Assembly (NCBI GenBank): GCA_036522515.1
Contig: DATDFQ010000032.1
Span: forward strand, 1 to 64,000
Direction of reading: 5' to 3'
Source: Bacteroidota bacterium
Lineage (GTDB): Bacteria; Bacteroidota; Ignavibacteria; UBA10030; SZUA-254
DNA: 64,000 nucleotides
Shown one piece after another: positions 55,503 to 64,000 of this stretch; the first letter of the stretch is position 1; every line of letters begins with the position of its first letter. Under the pieces are notes generated by a model, which saw only the letters and a list, made by a program, of their open reading frames with translations, was not told the origin of the DNA and searched no databases. A program made the translations under genes and the position numbers.

Positions 55503-56555
55503 ATGCCAAATCTCATTCAGTTCATGTCGACCAGCCAGGAGTCCAAACAGGAACACCCGGTTCAGGGATCGAACGGAGATCTCGCTCTCCTCGACGCATA
55601 CTCCGCCGCAGTCACGAAGGTGGTGGACCGCCTTTCTCCGACAGTGGTCAAGATCGATGTGTCGCATCACGGACGAAGGCGGAGGGAGTATCAGGCACGG
55701 CGGCGCCCGGGCGGCCCGGAACAAATCACCGGAAGCGGCTCCGGCCTGATATTTACGCCTGACGGGTTCATACTCACCAACAGCCACGTCATACATCATG
55801 CCGCGGTTATCAATGTCACGCTCGCCGACGGGAGGGAGTTCAGAGGGGAGCTCGTCGGGGACGACCCGTTCACCGACATAGCGGTGATTCGGATCCACGC
55901 ACAGGATCTGCCCGTCGCGGCTCTTGGAGATTCGCAGGGAATCCGGATCGGGGAGCTCGTGATTGCCATCGGCAACCCGTTCGGATTTCAGTGCACGGTG
56001 ACGACGGGGGTTGTGAGCGCTCTCGGCCGTTCGCTTCACACCGGCGGCGGAAGATCGATCGACAACGTCATTCAGACGGACGCCGCCCTCAATCCGGGAA
56101 ATTCCGGCGGACCACTGGTGAACTCGCGCGGTGAAGTCGTGGGGATTAATACGGCTGCGATCCCCTGGGGCCAGGGCATCTGCTTCTCGATCCCGGTCAA
56201 TACCGCCAGGCTCATCGCGGGCTATCTGATGAAGGATGGAAAAGTCTCACGTGCGTACCTCGGCATTGCCGGCCAGGTTCTCGATCTCGCCCGAGGCGCC
56301 CTGCATGCGCACGCGCTTCCGGGATCTCGCGGCGTGATGGTTGCGCACGTCGAGCGCGGCGGTCCGGCGGAGAAAGCAGGCATTCTTGTGGGCGACGTGA
56401 TCGTTCAGATCGATTCGAAGCGAGTTGAAAGCATCGACGACCTGCACAGGCATCTTACCGCAGGGATCGTGGGAAAAGAGACGCATCTCATCATCCTGCG
56501 GCTGGAGAAAAAGATCTCTCTTACTCTCGTGCCGGGAGAGCTTGTAGCGTCCTAA
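55503..56555 (+). CDS. HtrA-like serine protease with PDZ domain, no signal peptide
   Basis: This 350-residue protein has a trypsin-like domain with catalytic His95 (LTNSHVI), Asp125 (FTDIAVI) and Ser201 (NPGNSGGPL), followed by a PDZ domain (about 240-340, VMVAHVERGGPAEKAGILVGDVIVQIDS). HtrA/DegP proteases degrade or refold misfolded proteins, usually in the periplasm. This one begins MPNLIQFMSTSQESKQEHPV, without a signal peptide or anchor helix, and contains an unusual basic segment (residues 56-69, HGRRRREYQARRRP). It may be cytosolic. It is the first gene after the sigma-factor pair and may be part of its regulon (inference). Confidence 0.88.
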   Translation: MPNLIQFMSTSQESKQEHPVQGSNGDLALLDAYSAAVTKVVDRLSPTVVKIDVSHHGRRRREYQARRRPGGPEQITGSGSGLIFTPDGFILTNSHVIHHAAVINVTLADGREFRGELVGDDPFTDIAVIRIHAQDLPVAALGDSQGIRIGELVIAIGNPFGFQCTVTTGVVSALGRSLHTGGGRSIDNVIQTDAALNPGNSGGPLVNSRGEVVGINTAAIPWGQGICFSIPVNTARLIAGYLMKDGKVSRAYLGIAGQVLDLARGALHAHALPGSRGVMVAHVERGGPAEKAGILVGDVIVQIDSKRVESIDDLHRHLTAGIVGKETHLIILRLEKKISLTLVPGELVAS

Positions 56556-56572
56556 CTTCACCCGGTGTCAAC

Positions 56573-56605
56573 CGAGCTTTGGGCGAGCTTTGGGCGAACT
56601 TTGAA
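56573..56605. repeat. Three tandem 11-bp repeats
   Basis: CGAGCTTTGGG is repeated twice exactly (56573-56583, 56584-56594) and once with changes (CGAACTTTGAA, 56595-56605). The 11-base period is close to one helical turn. It lies upstream of the flavoprotein reductase gene and could be an operator. Confidence 0.7.
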
Positions 56606-56637
56606 CGGTGGCTCGGTGTTTACGTATCGCGGGCGTA

Positions 56638-56666
56638 ATCTTCCCCCGCACACCGCGGGGGAAGAT
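56638..56666 (+). other. Perfect 12-bp hairpin before the reductase gene
   Basis: ATCTTCCCCCGC (56638-56649) and GCGGGGGAAGAT (56655-56666) form a 12-bp stem with a 5-base loop. No T-run follows, so it is not a clear terminator. Its CTTCCCCCGC arm resembles the terminator stem at 3800-3838. It sits about 40 bases before the reductase ATG. Confidence 0.7.
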
Positions 56667-56704
56667 CCGCATACGGGGCAGGAAAACACCAAAAGGAGGA
56701 GGCG

Positions 56705-57883
56705 ATGCCTGACTACAAGTATCTTATCGTTGGGGGCGGAATGACGGCGGACGCGGCCGTCAAAGGTATCCGGGAGATTGACGCGACCGGTTCCATCGGG
56801 ATTATCGGGAGCGAACCGCATCCGCCGTACGACAGGCCGCCCCTTTCGAAGGCGCTCTGGAAGGGATCCCCGGTTGAGAAAATCTGGCGAACAACTCCCC
56901 CTGAAAATCTGCAAATCCATTCCGGGAAAACCGCAACGACCCTCGATCCGTCCACGAAAACGGTCGTCGATGATACCGGTACATCGTACAGGTACAGGAC
57001 GCTGCTTCTCGCGACCGGTGGAACGGTGCGGAGGTTCCCCTGGAGTGTCGAGGGTATCATCTACTACCGCACGCTCGATGATTACACGAGGCTGAGGAAG
57101 GAGACGGAGCGGGGCAACACGTTCGCGGTGATCGGAGGAGGATTTATCGGGTCCGAAATCGCCGCCGCCCTTACCCTGAACGGCAAAAAAGTTACGATTA
57201 TATTTCCGGATAATGGAATCGGCGCGAAGATCTATCCGCGGAAGCTCTCGCAATTCCTTAACACCTTTTATCAGTCGAAGGGTGTGGAAATCGTTCCGGG
57301 TGAGAGTGTCGCGGGAATAGAAGCGAACGGGGGTTCATTCTCGATCAGGACGAAGCAGGGGAAGGAATTCAAAGTCGACGGAGTCGTTGCGGGGATCGGG
57401 ATCGAGCCGAATGTCGCGCTGGCAAATTCCGCGGGCTTGAAGGTCGAGAACGGGATCGTCGTCGACGAATATACGGCGACGTCGCAACCGGACATCCATG
57501 CGGCGGGAGACGTTGCGAATTTTTACAATCCCGCGCTCGAGACAAGAATGCGCGTCGAACACGAGGACAACGCGAATTCCATGGGTGCGGCCGCCGGAAG
57601 GAATATGGCGGGAGCCCGCCAGCCATATCACCATCTTCCGTTTTTCTATTCGGATCTGTTTGAACTGGGATATGAAGCCGTCGGAGACACCGATGCGCGG
57701 TTGGAAATGGTGGAGCAGTGGAAGGAGCCCTACCGCGAGGGCGTCGTCTATTATATCGGGGCTGGAAGGGTCCGCGGAGTTCTCCTCTGGAACACGTGGG
57801 ATCAGGTCGAACATGCGCGGCGCCTGATCGCCGAGAAGGGTCCCTTTACGCCCGCCAATGTGAGAGGCAGGCTGCCGGCTTGA
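56705..57883 (+). CDS. FAD/NAD(P)-dependent oxidoreductase
   Basis: This 392-residue flavoprotein resembles rubredoxin/ferredoxin reductase-type enzymes. The FAD-binding motif is YLIVGGGMTADAAVKGI, PYDRPPLSKALW is family-typical, the NAD-binding motif is FAVIGGGFIGSEIAAAL, and the second FAD motif is DIHAAGDVANFYN. Strong ribosome site AAGGAGGAGG precedes the ATG. It likely transfers electrons from NAD(P)H to a small redox partner, which is not encoded beside it. Tandem repeats and a hairpin in the upstream spacer may regulate it. Confidence 0.9.
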   Translation: MPDYKYLIVGGGMTADAAVKGIREIDATGSIGIIGSEPHPPYDRPPLSKALWKGSPVEKIWRTTPPENLQIHSGKTATTLDPSTKTVVDDTGTSYRYRTLLLATGGTVRRFPWSVEGIIYYRTLDDYTRLRKETERGNTFAVIGGGFIGSEIAAALTLNGKKVTIIFPDNGIGAKIYPRKLSQFLNTFYQSKGVEIVPGESVAGIEANGGSFSIRTKQGKEFKVDGVVAGIGIEPNVALANSAGLKVENGIVVDEYTATSQPDIHAAGDVANFYNPALETRMRVEHEDNANSMGAAAGRNMAGARQPYHHLPFFYSDLFELGYEAVGDTDARLEMVEQWKEPYREGVVYYIGAGRVRGVLLWNTWDQVEHARRLIAEKGPFTPANVRGRLPA

Positions 57884-57928
57884 TCTCCGGGGTTTGTTTA
57901 ATGAGAGAGTTTCCCTACATTTTGTCCC

Positions 57929-59548
57929 ATGAACGAACCGGAAGCGAAAATTTCCTCCTGGAAGGCATCGCTCAGCCCATTGAGCCAGCCGCTCTTCCGC
58001 GCGCTCTGGATCGCTTCGATCGTCTCCAACATCGGCACCTGGATGCAGGAGGTCGGAGAGGGGTGGCTGATGACGACGCTGACCACCTCACCCGCGCTTG
58101 TCGGACTCCTTGAGACCGCTGTAACCCTCCCCATGTTCCTTTTTTCGCTCCCCGCCGGGGCGCTTGCGGACATCCTCGACCGGCGGAGAATCCTCATTTT
58201 TACGCAGATCTGGATGCTTGTCGCGGCCGCCCTCCTCGGAGTTCTGGCGTTGACGGGCGGAGTCACCCCGGGAGTGCTGCTCCTTTTGTCCTTCTTCCTG
58301 AGTATCGGCGGAGCGATTAACGGGCCGGCGTGGCAGGCCTCCATTCCCGATATCGTGCCGAAGCCCGAGCTCTCCTCGGCGATCGCGCTGGGAAGCGTCG
58401 GTTTCAATCTCGCAAGGGCGGTCGGCCCTGCTTTGGGCGGACTTGTGATCGCCGCATCCGGACCCTGGGCGGCCTTCATCCTGAATGCGGTCTCATTTCT
58501 TGCCGTTATCGTCGTCCTGATACGCTGGCGGCGCGAACATCATGAAAGCATCCTTCCGGCCGAGCGTGTCATGGGGGCGATGCGGGCCGGCCTGAGGTAT
58601 GTTCGGTTTTCACCCGTCCTGCAGTCAGTCCTCGTTCGCACCGGCGCCTTCATGATCTTCGCAAGCGCGATGTGGGCCACGCTCCCGTTCATCGCTCGTC
58701 ACGAGATGGGACTCAGCGCGTTTCAATATGGAATGTTGATCGGCTCATTCGGCACGGGGGCAATCGCGGGCGCCGGAGTTCTCGCTTCCCTTCGGACGCG
58801 GATCTCAATCGACGCGGTTGTGCGGGTGTCGACACTCTGCTTCGCGGCGCTGATTCTGACGCTCGCCTTCGTCCGCAGTTTCTTTCCTGTCGCCGCTGCG
58901 ATGTTCGTGGGCGGAATGGGTTGGATGTCGATGATGTCGAGCCTGACCACGGCCGCGATGCTCGCCTCCCCATCATGGGTGCGGGCCCGTTCGATGTCCC
59001 TCTACATCCTGGTCTTCATGGGTTGTTTCGCCGCGGGAGGAGCGTTATGGGGATTCGCCGGGAGCCACTTCGGAATGTCATCGACACTCTCCATCGCCGC
59101 GTTCGGTCTGATCGCGGGCCTCGCCGCAACCCTCCGCTACCGCCTCGCCTCCGACGGCAAAGTGGACCTCACTCCCTCGATGCACTGGCCCGCGCCGGAA
59201 GGTGTGTTTGAGCCCCATCCTGATGACGGACCGGTAATGATCACAGTGGATTACCGGATCAAACCGGAGAACGCGCCGGGTTTCTCCGCCGCGATACATG
59301 CGCTCGGCAAGGTTCGACGCCGGGACGGGGCGATCCAGTGGGGCGTGTTCACGGACCTCGAGGACCCCGAGAAGCATGTTGAAACGTTCATTGTCGAGTC
59401 GTGGGCCGAACACTTGCGGCAGCATGATCGCGTGACAATGGCGGACCGGGAGGTGGAGCTGAAGGCCCAATCCTTCCACTCAGGTCCTGCTGTACCCGAG
59501 GTCAGGCACTTGATTTACTCCAGCGAGGATCCGCCCACCGGCAGTTAA
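57929..59548 (+). CDS. MFS exporter (EntS-like, MFS_3) with C-terminal ABM-like domain
   Basis: This 539-residue protein has 12 helices over about 20-400 (LFRALWIASIVSNIGTWMQEVGEGWLMTTL; LPAGALADILDRRRIL), matching the MFS_3 group that includes the siderophore exporter EntS. Residues ~420-530 form an extra cytoplasmic alpha/beta domain (VMITVDYRIKPENAPGFSAAIHALGKVRRRDGAIQWG... FIVESWAEHLRQHDRVTMADRE), resembling an antibiotic-biosynthesis-monooxygenase-type fold. Such fusions are known in this group. Substrate is unknown. Confidence 0.88.
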   Translation: MNEPEAKISSWKASLSPLSQPLFRALWIASIVSNIGTWMQEVGEGWLMTTLTTSPALVGLLETAVTLPMFLFSLPAGALADILDRRRILIFTQIWMLVAAALLGVLALTGGVTPGVLLLLSFFLSIGGAINGPAWQASIPDIVPKPELSSAIALGSVGFNLARAVGPALGGLVIAASGPWAAFILNAVSFLAVIVVLIRWRREHHESILPAERVMGAMRAGLRYVRFSPVLQSVLVRTGAFMIFASAMWATLPFIARHEMGLSAFQYGMLIGSFGTGAIAGAGVLASLRTRISIDAVVRVSTLCFAALILTLAFVRSFFPVAAAMFVGGMGWMSMMSSLTTAAMLASPSWVRARSMSLYILVFMGCFAAGGALWGFAGSHFGMSSTLSIAAFGLIAGLAATLRYRLASDGKVDLTPSMHWPAPEGVFEPHPDDGPVMITVDYRIKPENAPGFSAAIHALGKVRRRDGAIQWGVFTDLEDPEKHVETFIVESWAEHLRQHDRVTMADREVELKAQSFHSGPAVPEVRHLIYSSEDPPTGS

Positions 59549-59602
59549 GTTCCTAAAAATCAGCACTTTACCCACCAAAGCCGTACCCCAATAATTTTCT
59601 TC

Positions 59603-59631
59603 TTGCGTCTGAAACAAAAAACCCATATACT
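59603..59631 (+). promoter_or_regulatory. Candidate promoter of the TetR/efflux operon
   Basis: TTGCGT (59603-59608) and TATACT (59626-59631) are 17 bases apart, about 50 bases before the tetR-type ATG. Just downstream lies ACAG...CTGT, a weak inverted repeat that could be the regulator's own operator. Confidence 0.6.
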
Positions 59632-59684
59632 ACGTACAGAATATTAACACTGTTCATAAACTTATCACCACTCCGAGCATTATC

Positions 59685-60320
59685 ATGACCATTGCCACCC
59701 GGAAAGAACGCCAGAAGGAGGAGATGAAAGGGCTCATTCTCGAAGCCGCGATGAAGCTCTTCGTTGAGGAGGGATTCGCAACCGTATCGCTCCGCCGTAT
59801 TGCGGAAAAAATCGAATACAGTCCCTCGACGATCTATCTCTACTTCAAGGATAAAGACGAGATCCTCTACGCTCTGCACACGGAGGGATTCAACGAGCTC
59901 TATCGGCGCCAGGAGGCCATTCCGAAAACGAAGGATCCTCTGGAAAGAATACGCAAACACGGGGAGGTCTATATCAAGTTCGCGCTGGAGAATCACGAAT
60001 ACTACAATCTCATGTTCATCATGCGCAGCCCCGCAAGAAAATTCGAGAACGGGGAAGTATGGAACGTGGGATTGCGGTCTTACGAATTTTTCCGGAGAGA
60101 TGTTCAGGCGGCGATCGACGCGGGAGTCTTTAAGCCCGCGCATCCGGACATTGCCGCGTTCTCCCTCTGGTCGCACGCGCACGGCATCGTCTCGTTGATC
60201 CTCCGGAACCGCTGCACGATGATGGACCAGCAGCAGCTCCCCGCGGTCGCCGAGCAAGCGCTTCATTTCGTGATTGACAATATGGCAGCCGGCTCGAACA
60301 AGCGTTCTCCCCGGCGTTAA
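59685..60320 (+). CDS. TetR/AcrR family transcriptional regulator
   Basis: This 211-residue repressor has the N-terminal helix-turn-helix FATVSLRRIAEKIEYSPSTIYLYFKDKDEILYAL (about 25-60) typical of TetR, and a C-terminal ligand-binding helical domain (LMFIMRSPARKFENG..., WSHAHGIVSLILRNR). It precedes TolC, adaptor and RND genes on the same strand and most likely controls this efflux operon in response to a pump substrate. Confidence 0.92.
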   Translation: MTIATRKERQKEEMKGLILEAAMKLFVEEGFATVSLRRIAEKIEYSPSTIYLYFKDKDEILYALHTEGFNELYRRQEAIPKTKDPLERIRKHGEVYIKFALENHEYYNLMFIMRSPARKFENGEVWNVGLRSYEFFRRDVQAAIDAGVFKPAHPDIAAFSLWSHAHGIVSLILRNRCTMMDQQQLPAVAEQALHFVIDNMAAGSNKRSPRR

Positions 60321-60370
60321 TCGTCTCTTTCTCAAGCAACCGATCTCATCCAAGGAGCAAGACGGAACCC

Positions 60371-61732
60371 ATGAACAAAATTATCAGCACCCTTCTCGTG
60401 CATGCCCTGGCGGCTCTCCTGCATCCCAACCTGCTCTCCGCACAGCCGGCGCGCGCGCTCACGATCGACGAGGCGATCGGCATCGGCCTTGAAAACAGCA
60501 AGAGCCTGCACTCCTCCTCGATGAGAGTCCAGGCGGCCGATTCACGGTCCGGCGAGGCCCACGCCTCGCAATTGCCGACCCTGAGGGCGGCGGCAAACTA
60601 CACGCGATTGAGCGACGTTCCGCCCTTCGTGGCGACCATACCCCAGGGCGCCTTCGGAACGAACTTCCCTCCGCAGGAGATATCGTTCCCGCTATCGCAG
60701 ACGATCCTCAACAACTACGGGCTCCGCCTCACGGTGCAGCAACCCCTGTTCACAGGCATGCGGCTCTCGAGCGGTTCGGATATCGCGGAATACACCGCGC
60801 AGGCGACCGGAGAGGATTACAACAGAGACAAGTCCGACCTCATCTATAATATCCAGGGCGCGTACTGGAATCTCTACAAGGCCATCAAATTCAAGACGGT
60901 GATCGATACGAACGTTGCGCAGGTCAAGGCACACCTGAGGAACGTGCAAAATCTTGCCGCGCAGGGAATCGTCACGAAGGACGAGGTGCTCAGGGTCGAC
61001 GTCCAGTTGTCCAATGCGGAACTGACGCAACTATCGTCCGGAAACAATGTCCGCCTCGCCTCGATCGCGCTGTGCAACCTGATCGGATTGCCGCTGACAA
61101 ATGAAGTCAGCCCCGTCTCGGAGGTTCAACTCCGGCCCAACGGCGCCGGCGAACTCGACTCGCTGGTCCGGCAGGCGGTGGAGGCAAGGCCGGAAATAAA
61201 GGGAATGGAGTACCGGGTGAAGGCGTCTGAATCTGCCGTGACACTCGCGCGATCAGGATGGTTCCCGCAAATTTACCTGACCGGCAATTACTACTACGCG
61301 CGCCCGAACCAGCGCATCGTGCCGGCCGTCGATGAGTTCAGAGATACCTGGGACGTGGGAATATCGGCGTCGTTCGACATCTGGAATTGGGGCGCCACCA
61401 TGCACCAGACGAGCGAGGCGCAGGCGCGTCTCTCCGAGGCGAACGACGGCCTCAGCCAGCTGAAAGATGCGATACATCTCGAAGTGACGCAGAGTTATCT
61501 GAGCATGAACGAATCGAGGGAGCGAATTGCGCTTGCGGAGAAAGGCGTCACGGAAGCCCGCGAGAGCTACCGGATCACCAACGAAAAGTTCAAGTCGGGG
61601 GTCGCTCTGAACTCCGATCTCCTCGACGCGGAAGCGGCGCTTCTGCAGGCCGGATGGAATCACATCCAGGCCCTCGTTGATCACGAGCTTGCCCAGGCGC
61701 GCCTCCAGCGCGCGGTGGGCGGCGCCCGATAG
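60371..61732 (+). CDS. TolC-family outer-membrane efflux protein
   Basis: This 453-residue protein has signal peptide MNKIISTLLVHALAALLHPNLLSAQ. The two-fold repeat of the TolC family is visible: DEAIGIGLENSKSLHSSSMRV, then a second half with AVEARPEIKGMEYRVKASESAVTLARSGWFPQIYLTGNY. Long helical segments and SVSP-like barrels follow. It forms the outer-membrane duct of a tripartite pump with the adaptor and RND gene immediately downstream. Ribosome site AAGGAG precedes the ATG. Confidence 0.93.
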   Translation: MNKIISTLLVHALAALLHPNLLSAQPARALTIDEAIGIGLENSKSLHSSSMRVQAADSRSGEAHASQLPTLRAAANYTRLSDVPPFVATIPQGAFGTNFPPQEISFPLSQTILNNYGLRLTVQQPLFTGMRLSSGSDIAEYTAQATGEDYNRDKSDLIYNIQGAYWNLYKAIKFKTVIDTNVAQVKAHLRNVQNLAAQGIVTKDEVLRVDVQLSNAELTQLSSGNNVRLASIALCNLIGLPLTNEVSPVSEVQLRPNGAGELDSLVRQAVEARPEIKGMEYRVKASESAVTLARSGWFPQIYLTGNYYYARPNQRIVPAVDEFRDTWDVGISASFDIWNWGATMHQTSEAQARLSEANDGLSQLKDAIHLEVTQSYLSMNESRERIALAEKGVTEARESYRITNEKFKSGVALNSDLLDAEAALLQAGWNHIQALVDHELAQARLQRAVGGAR

Positions 61733-61780
61733 TTTGGAACACACAGATTACATTCCCGAGCATTCAACAAAGGGGCCGGT

Positions 61781-62830
61781 ATGAAGAACCTAAGAGTATG
61801 GACAATAACGGTAGTCGTCATCGGAGCGGTGGTTGGGATCCTGCTCTATAATAAGTCCCGCATGGACGCCCGTTCGCGGAACGATATCCTCGCGTCGATC
61901 CCCGTTTCGGTGACGACGGTCGCCCTGCAGACGGCGGGAGACGAACGGACGCTGGTCGGGACTGTGACACCGAACAACGACGTCTCGATCGTCTCCGAGA
62001 CGCAGGGGCGGGTCACGAAGGTGCTCGCCGAGATCGGAGACCGCAGGGCCGCGGGCTCGGTGATCGTCCAGGTGGACGACGAGCTGAAGCGCGCCAATTT
62101 TGCCACCGCGGAAGTCAATTACCAGAAGGCGAAACGGGATCTGGAGCGGTTCGAAAACCTCCTGAAGCAGGATGCTGCGACGGACCAGCAGGTGGAAGCG
62201 GCGCGTCTCGGTTGCAAGGCCGCCGAGGCGCAATTCATCACAGCCCGCCGGGAATACGGAGACACGAAAATCACCACGCCGATCTCCGGAACGGTCACCG
62301 CACGGCCTGTCAACATCGGGACGTACGTGCAAAAGGGAATGCCGGTCGCGAACGTGGTCGATCTTTCGACGCTGAGGGTGAAGATCAACGTTTCGGAAAA
62401 GGAAGTCTTCAGGCTCAAGCCGGGAGACGAGGTCCGGCTTACGACAGATGTCTATCCCGGGTTCGTCGCGAAGGCGAACATCTCGACGATCAGCGACAAG
62501 AGCGACGAATCGCACTCCTATCCGGTCGAGGTGCTGCTCTCCAACAGCCGGGAACACCCGCTTCGCTCCGGGATGTTTTGCCGGGTTTCGTTCGTATCGA
62601 AGGCCGGATCGGCGGCGCTGACAATTCCCCGCGAAGCGCTCGTCGGAAGCGTGAAGAACCCCCAGGTGTTCACTGTCGCAAACGGCAGGGCATCGCTCCG
62701 CGACGTCCTCGTTGCGGCCGAGATCGGCACTCAACTCATCGTCTCGAAAGGGCTCTCGGCGGGCGACAAGGTTGTGGTTTCCGGCCAGAATAATCTCGTC
62801 GACAGCGCCGCGGTCACCATTATCAATTAG
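61781..62830 (+). CDS. RND efflux periplasmic adaptor
   Basis: This 349-residue membrane fusion protein has an N-terminal anchor helix (VWTITVVVIGAVVGILLY) and a lipoyl/barrel-sandwich half (GTVTPNNDVSIVSETQGRVTKVLAEIGDRRAAGSVIVQVDD). A short alpha hairpin (about 110-150) follows. The second lipoyl half is ITTPISGTVTARPVNIGTYVQKGMPVANVVDLSTLRVKINV, then a beta-barrel and a membrane-proximal region ending VVVSGQNNLVDSAAVTI. It joins TolC to the RND permease, which starts 7 bases later. Confidence 0.93.
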   Translation: MKNLRVWTITVVVIGAVVGILLYNKSRMDARSRNDILASIPVSVTTVALQTAGDERTLVGTVTPNNDVSIVSETQGRVTKVLAEIGDRRAAGSVIVQVDDELKRANFATAEVNYQKAKRDLERFENLLKQDAATDQQVEAARLGCKAAEAQFITARREYGDTKITTPISGTVTARPVNIGTYVQKGMPVANVVDLSTLRVKINVSEKEVFRLKPGDEVRLTTDVYPGFVAKANISTISDKSDESHSYPVEVLLSNSREHPLRSGMFCRVSFVSKAGSAALTIPREALVGSVKNPQVFTVANGRASLRDVLVAAEIGTQLIVSKGLSAGDKVVVSGQNNLVDSAAVTIIN

Positions 62831-62837
62831 GACTCCC

Positions 62838-64000
62838 ATGACACTCACAGAACTATCCATCAAACGGCCGACGCTCATCGTCGTCATCTTTTCGGCGCTC
62901 GCAGTGGTGGGGATCTTCAGCTATACGCAACTGAAGTACGAGCTTCTCCCGAAGATCACTCCCCCCTGGATCACGATCATCACCGTTTATTCCGGCGCGT
63001 CGCCGAACGAGGTCGAAACGTCGGTGACGAAGCTCGTGGAGGATGCCGTCTCGGGCGTCGACAAGGTCAAAACAGTCTACGGGACCTCGCAGGAAGGGGT
63101 CTCCATCGTCTCGCTCGAGCTCGAGATGAGCGCGGATATCGACGTCGCGCTCCAGGATGCGCAGAGAAAAATCAGCGAAGTGGGGTCCCGGTTCCCCGAA
63201 GGGGTGAAAACCCCGAGCCTCACAAAATTCGCCCTCGACGAGCTGCCGGTTCTCCGGCTCGGCGCGACTGCGAACATGCCTTCGAGAGACTTCTTTCAGA
63301 TGGTGAGCGACCGGATCCAGCCGCGTCTGGCGAAACTCGCGGGGGTCGGCCAGATCACGCTGGCCGGAGGAGACGAGCGCGAGATCAGGATCAATGTCGA
63401 CCCGCAGAAGCTCCGCTCCTCAGGACTCTCGCTGCTCCAGGTGACGCAGCTGATCAAGTCTTCAAACCTCGATTTTCCGACGGGCAAAATCGAGCAAGGA
63501 GACGTGCGCTATGTGGTGCGTCTTGCCGGGAAATTCAAGTCGATCGACGATATCCGCCGCCTCGTGGTCGGGCAATCGAGACAGGGGACCGCCGTCCATC
63601 TTTCCGACATCGCGGAGGTGGAAGACGGCCAGAAGGAATATTCCAGCATCAGCCGGATCAACGGCAAAACGTCAATCGCGATCCTGGTCCAGAAACAGGG
63701 GGAGGCGAACGCCGTCGAGGTGAGCTCGGTTGTGCGGAACGAACTGAAAAAAATCGAAGCGGATTACGCGGACAAGCACCTCAAGTTTGAGATCGCCCAG
63801 GACGGGTCGACGTTCACGATCGACGCAGCGGATGCTGTGAAGCACGATCTCCTCTTGGCGATCTTTTTTGTCGCGATCGTGATGCTGGCATTCCTGCACA
63901 GCATCAGGAACTCGCTCATCGTGATGGTGGCGATCCCCGCTTCGCTCGTGTCGACGTTGATCGGGATGTACGCGGCGGGATTTACCCTCAACCTGATGAC
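62838..64000 (+). CDS. RND efflux permease (partial)
   Basis: The gene starts at the ATG at 62838 and runs off the right edge, with 387 residues visible. The beginning MTLTELSIKRPTLIVVIFSALAVVGIFSYTQLKYELLPKI is classic for the HAE-1/AcrB-type resistance-nodulation-division family, with helix 1 at about 12-30. The porter domain includes YSGASPNEVETSVTKLVEDAVSGVDKVKTVYGTSQEGVS. Helices 2 and 3 follow (LLLAIFFVAIVMLAFL, IVMVAIPASLVSTLIGMYAAG). It exports substrate using the proton gradient together with the adaptor and TolC encoded upstream. Confidence 0.95.
   Translation, partial: MTLTELSIKRPTLIVVIFSALAVVGIFSYTQLKYELLPKITPPWITIITVYSGASPNEVETSVTKLVEDAVSGVDKVKTVYGTSQEGVSIVSLELEMSADIDVALQDAQRKISEVGSRFPEGVKTPSLTKFALDELPVLRLGATANMPSRDFFQMVSDRIQPRLAKLAGVGQITLAGGDEREIRINVDPQKLRSSGLSLLQVTQLIKSSNLDFPTGKIEQGDVRYVVRLAGKFKSIDDIRRLVVGQSRQGTAVHLSDIAEVEDGQKEYSSISRINGKTSIAILVQKQGEANAVEVSSVVRNELKKIEADYADKHLKFEIAQDGSTFTIDAADAVKHDLLLAIFFVAIVMLAFLHSIRNSLIVMVAIPASLVSTLIGMYAAGFTLNLM

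Overview
This 64-kb window comes from a bacterium of the FCB group, most likely a Bacteroidota/Ignavibacteria-type lineage (inference). The main evidence is: two secreted proteins with the C-terminal NPFN-type sorting domain of type IX secretion; a PorV-like outer-membrane barrel; the three-gene run TPR lipoprotein - DUF4292 lipoprotein - M23 peptidase that I associate with Bacteroidota; many small lipoproteins; and a TonB receptor with a carboxypeptidase-like N-terminal domain. It carries the chromosomal replication origin neighbourhood. No rRNA, tRNA, CRISPR array, insertion sequence or prophage was recognised.

Left arm (1-18350): mostly minus-strand envelope genes. These are a FecR-domain secreted protein (cut by the edge), a barrel fused to a transglutaminase-like domain, two lipoproteins, a membrane CHASE2 sensor fused to a sigma-54 activator, the TPR/DUF4292/M23 operon, and a histidine ammonia-lyase overlapping an adenosine deaminase. 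On the plus strand lie one lipoprotein and a TonB-dependent receptor.

Origin region (18354-39267): gyrA, gyrB, a DUF721/DciA-like gene, recF, dnaN and dnaA all point left. An NRAMP-related transporter, then rpmH, rnpA, yidD, yidC, mnmE, mnmG and rsmG point right. The polarity switch, DnaA-box-like sites on both sides of dnaA and a perfect parS site upstream of mnmG place oriC near 28 kb. parA/parB are not next to rsmG.

Right arm (39277-64000): murQ, DUF2461, an FG-GAP lipoprotein, two MFS transporters, an aminotransferase, typA/bipA, a 1586-residue type-IX-secreted subtilase, a bacilliredoxin, an ECF sigma factor with a membrane partner, an HtrA-like protease without a signal peptide, an FAD/NAD reductase, an EntS-type MFS exporter, and a TetR - TolC - adaptor - RND pump operon that runs off the right edge.

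Intergenic spaces carry several families of short palindromic repeats. One is a composite two-hairpin element found three times. Two others are MITE-like elements bounded by CTCGTCAT or GTCATCCTGA ends. These, the layout of the origin and the unusual domain fusions are the most notable features. I did not find a convincing wholly new multi-gene system.
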